This document shows, one piece after another, positions 16,988 through 25,800 of a stretch of 48,341 bases of DNA. Positions within the stretch are counted from its first letter, which is position 1, and every line of letters starts with the position of its first letter. Both the position numbers and the translations under genes were made by a program. The stretch is taken from positions 1 through 48,341 of the forward strand of contig CAZQVG010000002.1 in the NCBI GenBank assembly GCA_964596705.1. Reading direction: 5' to 3'. The notes under the pieces are model-generated. The model was not told where the DNA came from. It ran no database searches and saw nothing but the letters and a program-made list of their open reading frames with translations. Origin of the DNA: JABJPM01 sp964596705 (GTDB lineage: Archaea; Nanobdellota; Nanobdellia; SCGC-AAA011-G17; PNOQ01).

Positions 16988-17534
16988 TGTGTTGTCGATT
17001 CTACTGGGATTTGCTATTTTGTTTTCAATAGCAGGTACTTGGATGAGCATTTCATATATTGATTCTTTAAATCTTTTAACTGGTAAAGCGACAGATACGG
17101 CTAGTGGGACAACACAACTTACTGTTGCTTCTGCTACAAGTTGCAGTGCGGTCGACAATGCAATTAATTTTGGTACGATGGCTAGATCTACTTCTAATAC
17201 CAGTGAAATTGCAAATGATTTTATAACTATACAAAATGACGGAAATCTTGATGCAAATGTTACTGTATATGCTACTGAAGAACTATGGGATAGTGCAGGA
17301 TATCAGACTCCAAGTGATTATTGGATGATTCATTGTAATGCAAGTGAGAGCGGTACTTGTAATACGACTTATTTGCAGGTACCAAATACAGATGGGAATA
17401 TGCTGGTTACAAATCTTGACTCTTTAGATACTATTGATTTATTGACGGTTGGTGTGAATGTAACTGTTCCTGCAGATGAGCCTGCTGGTGCAAAGTCAGG
17501 TACCCTGTTATTTACGTGCACTACGTCTGGGTAA
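16971..17534 (+). CDS. Secreted surface protein with 'IQNDGN' beta domain
   Basis: 188 residues from ATG 16971, which has GGAGG 9 nt upstream; an in-frame start at 16935 would be far upstream of the hydrophobic segment. Signal/anchor helix (NNVLSILLGFAILFSIAGTW) and then one extracellular beta domain, rich in Asn-x-Ser/Thr sequons, with NFGTMARSTSNTSEIA, FITIQNDGNLDANVTVYAT and VTVPADEPAGAKSGTLLF. The same domain, by eye, forms the C-terminus of the giant protein at 22863. Several cysteines. Probably an abundant or structural surface protein; function unproven. Confidence 0.75.
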   Translation: MKLSNNVLSILLGFAILFSIAGTWMSISYIDSLNLLTGKATDTASGTTQLTVASATSCSAVDNAINFGTMARSTSNTSEIANDFITIQNDGNLDANVTVYATEELWDSAGYQTPSDYWMIHCNASESGTCNTTYLQVPNTDGNMLVTNLDSLDTIDLLTVGVNVTVPADEPAGAKSGTLLFTCTTSG

Positions 17535-17570
17535 ACTTTAAAAAGGATTATCTTTAATATTACTTTTAAA

Positions 17571-18716
17571 TTGAGAAAATTAATCTTGTTTGGGTTATTT
17601 GTTTTAGTATTGATGGGCTCTGTTTTTGGAGTAGGGATTAGCCCAGGGAAGATAGTGGTATATTATGAACCCGGGGGTGTAGAGCAAGTTGATTTTTATG
17701 TAGCTAATTTTGGGAATGAACCAATTCGGGCAAAGGTTTATTTTAAGGGAGAGTTTAATAATTCTATTGATTTTGAACCTCAAGTTGTTGATTTAGATCC
17801 TTTGGAAAGAGAGTATTTTAGTTTTAATTTTTCTATGCCTTATGGAGTGGATGAGCCAGGAGATCATGTTACTATGTTGGTTGCGGAAGAAATGCCTTAC
17901 CGTTCGATAAAAGAAGGAACTTTTATTGGAGCTTTGGCAGCAGTAAATATCCCTGTTATTCTAAGGGTTCCTAAAAATGGCCCGTATTTGACTGCTAAAC
18001 TTTATGCAACCTCTACTTCTGTGGGGCAGCCTGTTGAGTTTAGATATAGGTTGGATAATCTTGGAAATGTTGCATTGGATAATTTGAATATATCTATTGA
18101 CATTATTGATCCAAACGGGACAAAAATCTGGGAAATTAATTATGAAGATTCTTTAGGACTGAATGAAATAAAGGAAGATAGAAGATATTGGGATAGTAGT
18201 GGAAGTCCTGCCGGGAGTTATGTGGCCATTCTTCGAATTAAATATAATGGGAAAACGTTTGAGACAAATACTTCTTTTATGTTGGGAGATATGTTTATAG
18301 ATATTTTGAATATTCAGGATGAAATATTTTCTGAAACTATAAATGAGTTTAATGTAAAGTTAAAGTCTGGATGGAATGAGGAGATAAAAGACGTATTTAT
18401 CAAACTTTCAATAGACGTGGGAGAGGAGGAACTTATATTTAAGAGTGAAAATTTTGATATTGGTGCATGGAAAGAAAAAAATGTAAAGATGTATGTTGAC
18501 GCTAGAACTATTTTAAAGGGAGATTATAGTGCAAATTTAATGGTTTCATATAATGGTTTGTCTAATAGCAAGGATTTTGTTATTCATGTAATAAAAAAAG
18601 AGAATGACTATTTACCCCTCATTTTAATTAGTGGAGCATCAATAATCTTTATTCTGATTTTGATCTATTTGATAAAAGTTAAAGTAAAAATGGCGAGGAG
18701 TGCCAAGAAATCATGA
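17571..18716 (+). CDS. Type I membrane protein with Ig-like domains (paralogue of 28051)
   Basis: 381 residues beginning at TTG 17571 with a signal peptide (RKLILFGLFVLVLMGSVFG), two or three beta-sandwich domains and a C-terminal helix (YLPLILISGASIIFILILIY) with a basic cytoplasmic tail. The mature chain starts GVGISPGKI and has EPGDHVTMLVAEEMPY and FMLGDMFIDILNI; the same landmarks occur in the protein at 28051 (GVTPAR, EPGRH, FNVGKRMVDILNI). NPxG-like Ig-type domains on a membrane stalk suggest an adhesin or assembly factor. Overlaps the next gene by 4 bp. Confidence 0.8.
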   Translation: MRKLILFGLFVLVLMGSVFGVGISPGKIVVYYEPGGVEQVDFYVANFGNEPIRAKVYFKGEFNNSIDFEPQVVDLDPLEREYFSFNFSMPYGVDEPGDHVTMLVAEEMPYRSIKEGTFIGALAAVNIPVILRVPKNGPYLTAKLYATSTSVGQPVEFRYRLDNLGNVALDNLNISIDIIDPNGTKIWEINYEDSLGLNEIKEDRRYWDSSGSPAGSYVAILRIKYNGKTFETNTSFMLGDMFIDILNIQDEIFSETINEFNVKLKSGWNEEIKDVFIKLSIDVGEEELIFKSENFDIGAWKEKNVKMYVDARTILKGDYSANLMVSYNGLSNSKDFVIHVIKKENDYLPLILISGASIIFILILIYLIKVKVKMARSAKKS

Positions 18717-20155
18717 ATAGAGATACATTAATCACAGTTTTTGTATTCTTTGCTGTAGTTTGTTCTCTTAGTATTCCAATCTTTATGTACTTTAAACTTG
18801 GTTCTAATGTAGGCGAAGATGTTACGTTGCGTGCAGTGGGGCAAGTAAATCTAGTTGTTGTTGGGGTTTGTGGAGATGGTATTTGCGATAGTGATGAAAG
18901 CTGTTCTAGTTGCCCAGGGGATTGTGGAGCTTGTGTATCCCCGACTACGACTTCTTCTGGAGGAGGCGGAGGAGGAAGTAGTTCAGTTAATATTGAAAAA
19001 ATACAGTTTAGTTTTAGTCCAGATTATATTCAGGAGAGGTTGTTTCCTGGGGATTCATTGAATAAGGTTGTTAATGTATCCAATGATGGATCTCAAAAAA
19101 TCGATGTTAATCTGAAAGTCGTTAATTTAGATGATCTGGTATTTATTGATAAAAATAGTTTGTCTCTTTTAGTTGGAGAGACTAAAAATTTTAAGACTCT
19201 GATCTCTGTTCCAAGTGACAAAGAATCTGGAGTTTATTTAGGAGAAATTGTAGGTAGTGCAGAGGATATTGAGAAGAGTTTGCCTGTTGTGTTGAGGATA
19301 TCTGAGTATGGTTTGCCTTTTAGATTAGATGTGAACCTTTTGGGGAATGGTATGTTTCAACCAGGGGATGAATTAAAATATGGGGTTGTGGTTTGGAATA
19401 ATGTTAGTTCTGGAATTTTATTGGATTTAAATAGGCAGATGAAAACTAGGGAAGAGGATGTTATTGTTGAGGAGACAGATAAAATCTCTGTTGGTTTGGG
19501 AGAGAATTATTTTGAATACAGTTTTGATTTGCCTTATGACTTGAGGGAGGGATATTATCTGATTTATGTCAGTTTTAATTATGATGGAAGAGATTATGTT
19601 GATGCGAATTTGTTTAAAGTTGTTCAATTGGAAGAGAAGACTTCTTTTGTATTGGGTCAATACCTAATTTATTTAGAGATTATAGTTATGTTGATTATAC
19701 TTTTCTTTGTGTTTAGGGTTATCAAGAAAAAGATATCTAAACATTCTAAAGTTAAGGTGAAGGTTGTTGAAGAAGAGAGTTTGAGTAGAGAAGAGATAAA
19801 GAACTATATGTTAAGATTGGAAAAACTTAAGGAGAAGACTCAGAAAGATTATAATTATCCTTTAGTTGAAGAGTACTCTAAAATTATGAAAGCCTTTTTT
19901 GTGAGATATTATCATCTAAGGAATAGTTTAACTTTTGAAGAAATAACTGAAATTCTTGGAGAGACTAAGATAAAAGATAAATCTAGGGTTGTTGGATTAA
20001 TTAAGAAGATCTCTCACATACCTTACTCTTATTCTTTGGTATCAAAGAGTAAATTTATTGTTATGTTAAATGAGGCAATTTCTTTATTAAGAAGATATTA
20101 TAAGGGTTATCGTCCTACTAAAAAAAAGAAGAACAAAAAGTTAATTTCCCGATAA
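18713..20155 (+). CDS. Membrane protein with Cys-rich motif, beta domains and cytoplasmic domain
   Basis: 480 residues. An N-terminal membrane helix and a compact Cys module (CGDGICDSDESCSSCPGDCG) are followed by a Gly/Ser linker, two beta-sandwich domains (about 100-300), a second membrane helix (YLIYLEIIVMLIILFFVFRV) and a ~140-residue basic helical cytoplasmic domain (LSREEIKNYMLRLEKLKEKT to the end). In bacterial MoxR/Bat operons, a protein with a cytoplasmic helical domain commonly precedes the ATPase; this may play the same part and contact MoxR. That is inference from position. Co-transcribed with 17571. Confidence 0.72.
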   Translation: MNRDTLITVFVFFAVVCSLSIPIFMYFKLGSNVGEDVTLRAVGQVNLVVVGVCGDGICDSDESCSSCPGDCGACVSPTTTSSGGGGGGSSSVNIEKIQFSFSPDYIQERLFPGDSLNKVVNVSNDGSQKIDVNLKVVNLDDLVFIDKNSLSLLVGETKNFKTLISVPSDKESGVYLGEIVGSAEDIEKSLPVVLRISEYGLPFRLDVNLLGNGMFQPGDELKYGVVVWNNVSSGILLDLNRQMKTREEDVIVEETDKISVGLGENYFEYSFDLPYDLREGYYLIYVSFNYDGRDYVDANLFKVVQLEEKTSFVLGQYLIYLEIIVMLIILFFVFRVIKKKISKHSKVKVKVVEEESLSREEIKNYMLRLEKLKEKTQKDYNYPLVEEYSKIMKAFFVRYYHLRNSLTFEEITEILGETKIKDKSRVVGLIKKISHIPYSYSLVSKSKFIVMLNEAISLLRRYYKGYRPTKKKKNKKLISR

Positions 20156-20201
20156 ATATTTAAATAGTGAAATTGATTTTTAATTGATTGGTTTAGTTAT
20201 T

Positions 20202-21274
20202 ATGGTATCGAAAAAGAGGGCAATTAGGCGGAAGAATGTTAGTAAGGTTAGAAATAATTCTAAAATTGACGGTTATAAGAAAGAGAATTTAGTTAAGTTA
20301 GATAAGGAAATTGAGAAAGTTAATAAAAAAGTTGATAAAATTATCAATGAATTTAAAAAAGTTGTAGTTGGACAAGATAAGGTCATTAAAGACATATTGG
20401 TATGTTTATTGTGCGATGGAAATATCTTATTAGAGGGTGTGCCGGCGGGGGTAGCTAAAACATTAATAATGAGGTCTTTGGCAAGTGCGTTGGGGTGTAC
20501 TTCAAAAAGGATACAGTTTACTGCAGATTTATTGCCTACAGATATAACAGGGTTTGAGGCATATAGTAGGGAGAAGGGATTTTTTACTGTAAAGGGTCCG
20601 ATTTTTGCTAATTTTATTTTGGCAGATGAAATTAATAGAGCTCCTCCTAAAGTACAATCTGCTTTGATAGAGGTAATGCAGGAGAAACAAGTAACTATTG
20701 GGAAAAAACATTTATTTTAGAACGACCTTTTATGGTATTTGCTACAGAAAACCCTCTTGAGAATAAAGGGGTTTATACCTTGCCTGAAGCACAGCTTGAC
20801 AGATTCTTATTTAAAATTTTGATTGGTTATCCTTCTTTAGAGGAAGAAGAGCAGATTATGGATACAAATGTTAGCTATCATAAATTTGAAGAATATAATA
20901 TTAAGCCTATTGTTTCTACAAAAGATATTGTAAAAATGCAAGAACTTGTCAAACATATCTATGTTCATCCAAAAATAAAAAGATATATCGCGGAGATTGT
21001 TAGGGCTACAAGAAGTGGCAAGGATAACCCCTCTAAACTAGTTAATAAATATGTTAAATGGGGTGCAAGTCCAAGGGCTTCTATAAATATTTATTTGGCG
21101 GCAAAGGCAAATGCTTTGATCTCAAATCGATCTTTTGTGATACCCCAGGATGTTAAGGATGTAGTTTATAATGTTTTAAGGCATAGAATTTTGTTAAATT
21201 ATCAAGGTCAAATTTCAGATAGAAAAACTGAGGACATAATAAAGGACATTCTTGAAAAGATAGAGGTGCCTTAA
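20202..21274 (+). pseudogene. MoxR-family AAA+ ATPase, frameshifted
   Basis: MoxR AAA+ ATPases act as chaperones for VWA-domain and surface or metal-dependent complexes. Two frames cover one protein: up to a stop at 20718-20720, then from about 20700 onward in the -1 frame. Adding one A to the A6 run at 20702-20707 restores the consensus across the break (TIGKKTFILERPFMVFATENP) and gives an exact 357-residue frame. Walker B (ADEINRAPPKVQSALIEVMQE) and the LPEAQLDRF sensor region are intact. The P-loop reads GVPAGVAKT where the family has GVPGVAKT, i.e. one extra residue. A basic ~45-residue leader precedes the core. The start could also be TTG 20184. Broken gene or sequencing indel. Confidence 0.8.
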
Positions 21275-21276
21275 AT

Positions 21277-22185
21277 ATGAAAAAAGGATTTCCTATCCAT
21301 ATTACTAGTTTGGGTACTCCTATTGAATTATTTAGTAGGCATTTTGAGTCAACACCTCATTCTGTAGAAGGAGATGAACATATAAGTCCGTTCGGAGGCG
21401 GTGGATTTGAGTTTAAAGGGTATAGGGAGTATACTTTTCAAGATTCTGCGAAAGATATAGATTGGAAAGCTAGTTTGCGTGCAGATAATTTGTTGGTTAG
21501 AGAGTATTACCAACAAAAAGGGTTGAATGTGATGATTGTTTATGATGTTAGTGATAGTATGTTATTTGGTTCACAGGCGAAAATAAAGGCTCATTATGGT
21601 GCAGAATTTATTTTAGCATTGGCTGGGTCTATCTTAACTGCAAATCATAATGTGGGTTTAATATGCTTTGCAGAGAAGATTAAATATGTTGTTTCTCCAG
21701 CAAGCGGAGAAAAACAAATTGGGATATTTTTTGATATACTGAGAGATTATTCTACTTATGGTGGAAATTTTGATATGGTGGAAGTTTTGGATTACTTGAA
21801 TGCAAGTAGTGAGCCAGGTACAATTATAATCTTTGTGTCTGATTTTTTAGGAAATAAAAATTTTTTAGAAAGGGTAGATAATAAACTTAAGTATTTATCT
21901 AGGAGATTTGATGTTATCTCTGTTATTTTGAGGGATCCAAGGGATGAGTTTATGCCAAACGAGGATCTTTATGTGGTTGTTTCTGACCCATCTGGAAAAA
22001 GAGAAGTTTTTTTCAATGCTAAAAGTATAAAAAAAGAATATGAAAAATATGCTAAAGAACAGAAGATATGGTTAAAGAAGTTTTTGAGGGGGATAGGGGC
22101 TGAGCTTTTAGAACTCTATACTGACAAAAATTTTATTAAACCTACTATTGAATTTTTTGTTAGGAGGGGATCAGAATTCAAGTAG
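21277..22185 (+). CDS. DUF58 protein with VWA-like domain
   Basis: 302-residue protein of the DUF58 family, standard partner of MoxR. Visible hallmarks are GYREYTFQDSAKDIDWKASLR and the VWA-type metal motif DVSDS (VYDVSDSML); a second VWA-like strand IIIFVSDFLG follows. It starts 2 bp after the moxR stop with GAGGTG upstream, so it is coupled. Its 3' end contains the Shine-Dalgarno sequence of the following VWA gene. It is intact, unlike its neighbours on both sides. Confidence 0.88.
   Translation: MKKGFPIHITSLGTPIELFSRHFESTPHSVEGDEHISPFGGGGFEFKGYREYTFQDSAKDIDWKASLRADNLLVREYYQQKGLNVMIVYDVSDSMLFGSQAKIKAHYGAEFILALAGSILTANHNVGLICFAEKIKYVVSPASGEKQIGIFFDILRDYSTYGGNFDMVEVLDYLNASSEPGTIIIFVSDFLGNKNFLERVDNKLKYLSRRFDVISVILRDPRDEFMPNEDLYVVVSDPSGKREVFFNAKSIKKEYEKYAKEQKIWLKKFLRGIGAELLELYTDKNFIKPTIEFFVRRGSEFK
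22163..22169 (+). promoter_or_regulatory. Shine-Dalgarno site before an ATT codon
   Basis: GGAGGGG inside the end of the DUF58 gene, 6 nt before ATT 22176. No ATG, GTG or TTG lies at that distance. The peptide from this codon (VVFSNPRHLWFLLG) is what BatA-type VWA proteins usually start with, so an AUU start is possible. Confidence 0.5.
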
Positions 22186-22825
22186 TATTTAGTAATCCAA
22201 GGCATTTATGGTTTTTATTGGGAGTTTTTGTCCTTATTATTACTCATTATATTAGTTTTGGATGGTATAGGAAAAAGGCTATAAAGTTTGCAAATTTTGA
22301 AGCCATATCAAAAGCTACAAGAAGGAAACTTGTTCCGAAGAGCAATATTTATTTGATCTTTAAGGTTTTTGTTTTAGTGTTGCTTGTTTTTTCTCTTGCT
22401 GGGATGGGAATATGGTATAATGGTAAAACCTCAAATGATGATTATATGTTTTAGTGATAGATGCTTCAGGAAGCATGTTAGCAGATGATTATACTCCTAA
22501 TCGATTAGAGGCTGCTAAAAAATCTGCTATTGAGTTTGTAGATTCTTTAAATAGGGGAACTAAAGTTGGAATAATTAGTTTTGCAGGGACCTCTTTTTTG
22601 TTGCAATCCCTTACTGAAGATGTGTTTCAAGTGAAGGAGGCTATAAATAAAATTTCTTCTATAAAGGCGGGAGGTACTGCTATTGGGGATTCTTTGGTTT
22701 TGGCAGTTAATACTTTTAAAATTTCTGAGAATCTAAATAAGGGCAAATCTATTGTTTTGTTAACTGATGGGCGAAATAATGTAGGTAAACCGTTCAGAAA
22801 GGTTTTTATATTAAGTTCTAGTTAA
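22176..22825 (+). pseudogene. BatA-type VWA membrane protein, frameshifted and truncated
   Basis: N-terminal NPRHLWFLLG plus two membrane segments, an RKKAIKFANFEAI motif and a VWA domain with complete MIDAS residues (DASGSM, Thr in GGTAIGD, LLTDG). The frame breaks at 22442-22460: one extra T in the run at 22449-22452 would give DDYMFLVIDASGSM and an open 216-residue product. After LLTDGRNNVGK the sequence leaves the family, ending at 22825 without the last part of the VWA fold or a C-terminal membrane helix (full members are about 320 residues). The short direct repeat TGTAGGTAAAC (22780-22790, 22833-22843) flanks this damaged end. Alternative start TTG 22218. Pseudogene or local mis-assembly. 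Confidence 0.7.
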
Positions 22826-22862
22826 TTCTATTGTAGGTAAACTACAAAAGAGGGGATATTTT

Positions 22863-25800
22863 TTGGTTTATAAAAAATATATTTATAGAAACGGAAAAAA
22901 GTTTGGGCCGTATTATTTTAAAAGTGTAAGAAATAGTGATGGGTCTGTTAAATCAATATATTTGGGTAGGAAGCATCCCAGTTATAATTTGTTTGTTGCT
23001 CTTGGCATTCTGTTGAGCATTCTTTTGGTAGTTGGAGGTTATATTTCTTATAATGCATTTGTGGTTTCTGATGCTAGTTTGGTTGATAAATCTTTGGATG
23101 TTGAAAAAATAGCAGGGGATGAAGGTTTTGATTCTCCTGATGCTATGATAGGAGAATCCGAAGAACCTGTTGATGGCTTGGAGGAGTCTGATTTGGGTGA
23201 TGAAGATGATGCTCTTGAAGAAATGAATGATAGTTTTGGGGATGAGGTTAATGATTCGAGTTCTGATGTGGCAAGTGGTGATGATTCTGTTGAATTTAAC
23301 GATAGCTTAGATGAAACTTATGATAATGTTTCTGAAGAGATTGATGTTTTGGAAAATGGAACTGTAACGATTAATGACACTATGTTGTTAAACGANNNNN
23401 NNNNNNNNNNNNNNNNNNNNNNNNNNNNNNNNNNNNNNNNNNNNNNNNNNNNNNNNNNNNNNNNNNNNNNNNNNNNNNNNNNNNNNNNNNNNNNNTTGAT
23501 GTTTTGGAAAATGGAACTGTAACGATTAATGACACTATGTTGTTAAACGATACTGTTGAAACCAACACTTCTTCTAATGAAAGTTTAGATTATGAGGGCG
23601 GTGGCGAATTGGATGGTGGCCAAAATGATGGAGAAGATTTAGATTATTGTTTGGGAGGGAATTACTCTCTTAATGAAACCTTGAATTCTTCTGAAAGTAA
23701 TTTCATTCAAGCTAATTTTACAGAAATTAGATTGAACGAAAGTGAAAATTTAACTGAAGTAAATATTTCTTATCCAATTGTTCCTGGAGAATATGGTGTT
23801 AATGTGATTGAATTAACTTCTCCAATAAAAATAAATGCGCCTGTAAATAAAACAAAAATATTTATTTTTAATAAAACTGTCAGTGGGTTTAATATAAGTT
23901 TGCCTGATGAGGCAAGGAATATTAGTATAGTTGGGTTTTTAGATAATAAAGAGTTGAAGATTGGGTTAGATGGAAGAAAAAGGGTAGATAGTCCAAACTT
24001 AATAACTGGGGGTGTTGTGCTTAATGTTGAAGGTTTTGGAGTTAAATTGTTGGAGTTTCTGAAAGATTTGTTTAGATTTACAGGATTTGTTGTAAAAGAA
24101 CCAAGTAAAGATATCATAATTTATGAACCTGTGGATAAATTAGAGGTTCAGTATTATTTGCCTGGCCCTACAGCTGTTGAAGAACAAATTGACGAATATA
24201 CTAAAAGAATCACTATTGAAAATGAAATGAATTATTCAAACATTGGCGTATATTCTTATTTAGATGACTTTGGGGGGGTTGTTGTTAGGGATTCTAATGG
24301 GGTTTTGGTTGAGGTTAATCGATCGGATTTTGATGAGGATGGAAAAGTTGATTATGTTGAGTGGGTCTCTAAGAATGGAAATGAATCTTATGATATAAAC
24401 ATTGTAATTTTGAATTTCCAAAGTTTTCCTGTGGTGGGTAGGAATTGGACAGTTATGTTTAATACTACTGGGATGGCTGATTTAAAAATTACCCCAATAA
24501 ATGGTACTACATGGGGTACATCTCCCACTGAAAATGATTTGATGTTTTTGGATGTTCAGTGTGGAGATAATGTTATGGATTCACATTGGGAGAATGGTAG
24601 TGTGGTAGTGAATAATTATTCTTGTTATGTTACAGGATACGAGAATAGCAGGGTAAGAACTTCTGGAGGGCACTATTTGGAGTTTGATTTTGGGGGGCAA
24701 AAAGCTTATGCTAGGAATGCTGCTGCATGCGGAGATGTTTTATATTCTGATACTACCTTGACTGGTGACCTGATAAATTGTAGTGCAGATGGTTTGATAG
24801 TTGGGTGGAATGCCGGAGACCTTACTATAGATTGTGCAGGGTATATGATAGATGGGACTTATGTCTCGGGGGAATATGGAATCTTTCTACAGAATGGCCA
24901 TAATGTAACTATAAAGAATTGTAATATCCAACAGTTTGATCGAGGAATGTTAAGTTGGGGGAACGCACATGATTATACAATTATAAATAATACTATCCAT
25001 GATCATAATTACCAAGGCATTGAACTTTATGATTCAGATAGTGTTGGGCAGGAAAATCATACCATTGTTAATAATACTATTTACGGGGTGACACATGGTA
25101 TCTATCTGTACAAGGCAGATAATAACACTATTGTTAATAATACCATACACACAATTACATATAACGGGGTATATGTTTATTATTCTAATAATAACTCTTT
25201 ATATAGAAATAAGATTTATGGAAGTTCTGATTATGGGATCAGGTTATCTAATGCAGATTATAATATTATTGATTCAAATGAGGTTTATTCTAATGAGAAT
25301 CATAATATCTACATCCAAACAAATTCGGATTGGAATACCGTTAAGAATAATATCTTGCATGATAGTACTATCGATAGTGGACTTTTTTTAGGTGGAACAT
25401 CAACTCATAATTATATTTTGAATAATACTCTATACGGGAACTATGATGATGGGATTTCAGTCGGTAGGTGGTCTAGTTTTACGGGGCCATATAATATTAT
25501 AGAGAATAATACAGTGTATGATAATAATTATGGTATATTTGTAGTGGCTGAAAATGCTACTATTGAAGGAAATGAAGTTTATGGGGATAATTCTAATGAG
25601 GTTTATGTGTATAAAGGATCCTATCTTGTTAATGTATCTAATAATATTGTACATCATGGCGTGGGAAATGGGATATACCTTTATGGTGCAAAAAACATTA
25701 CAGTTAAGGGGAATAATGTTTATAATAATACTGGACAAGGGTTGACCTTTTATCAATCAAATTATTCAGTTGTTTATGGTAATGAGATAAAATATAATAG

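Noticed and set aside
20690..20735. Programmed -1 frameshift in moxR
   Set aside because: The run in frame is GGG AAA AAA CAT, which is not a standard X-XXY-YYZ slippery heptamer in the zero frame, and a simple one-base loss in the A run explains the break. A P-loop defect in the same gene also argues against regulated expression.
20690..22470. Phase variation by homopolymer slippage in moxR and the VWA gene
   Set aside because: The runs are only A6 and T4, too short to be hypermutable, and the VWA gene is also truncated further on. Kept as decay or sequencing error.
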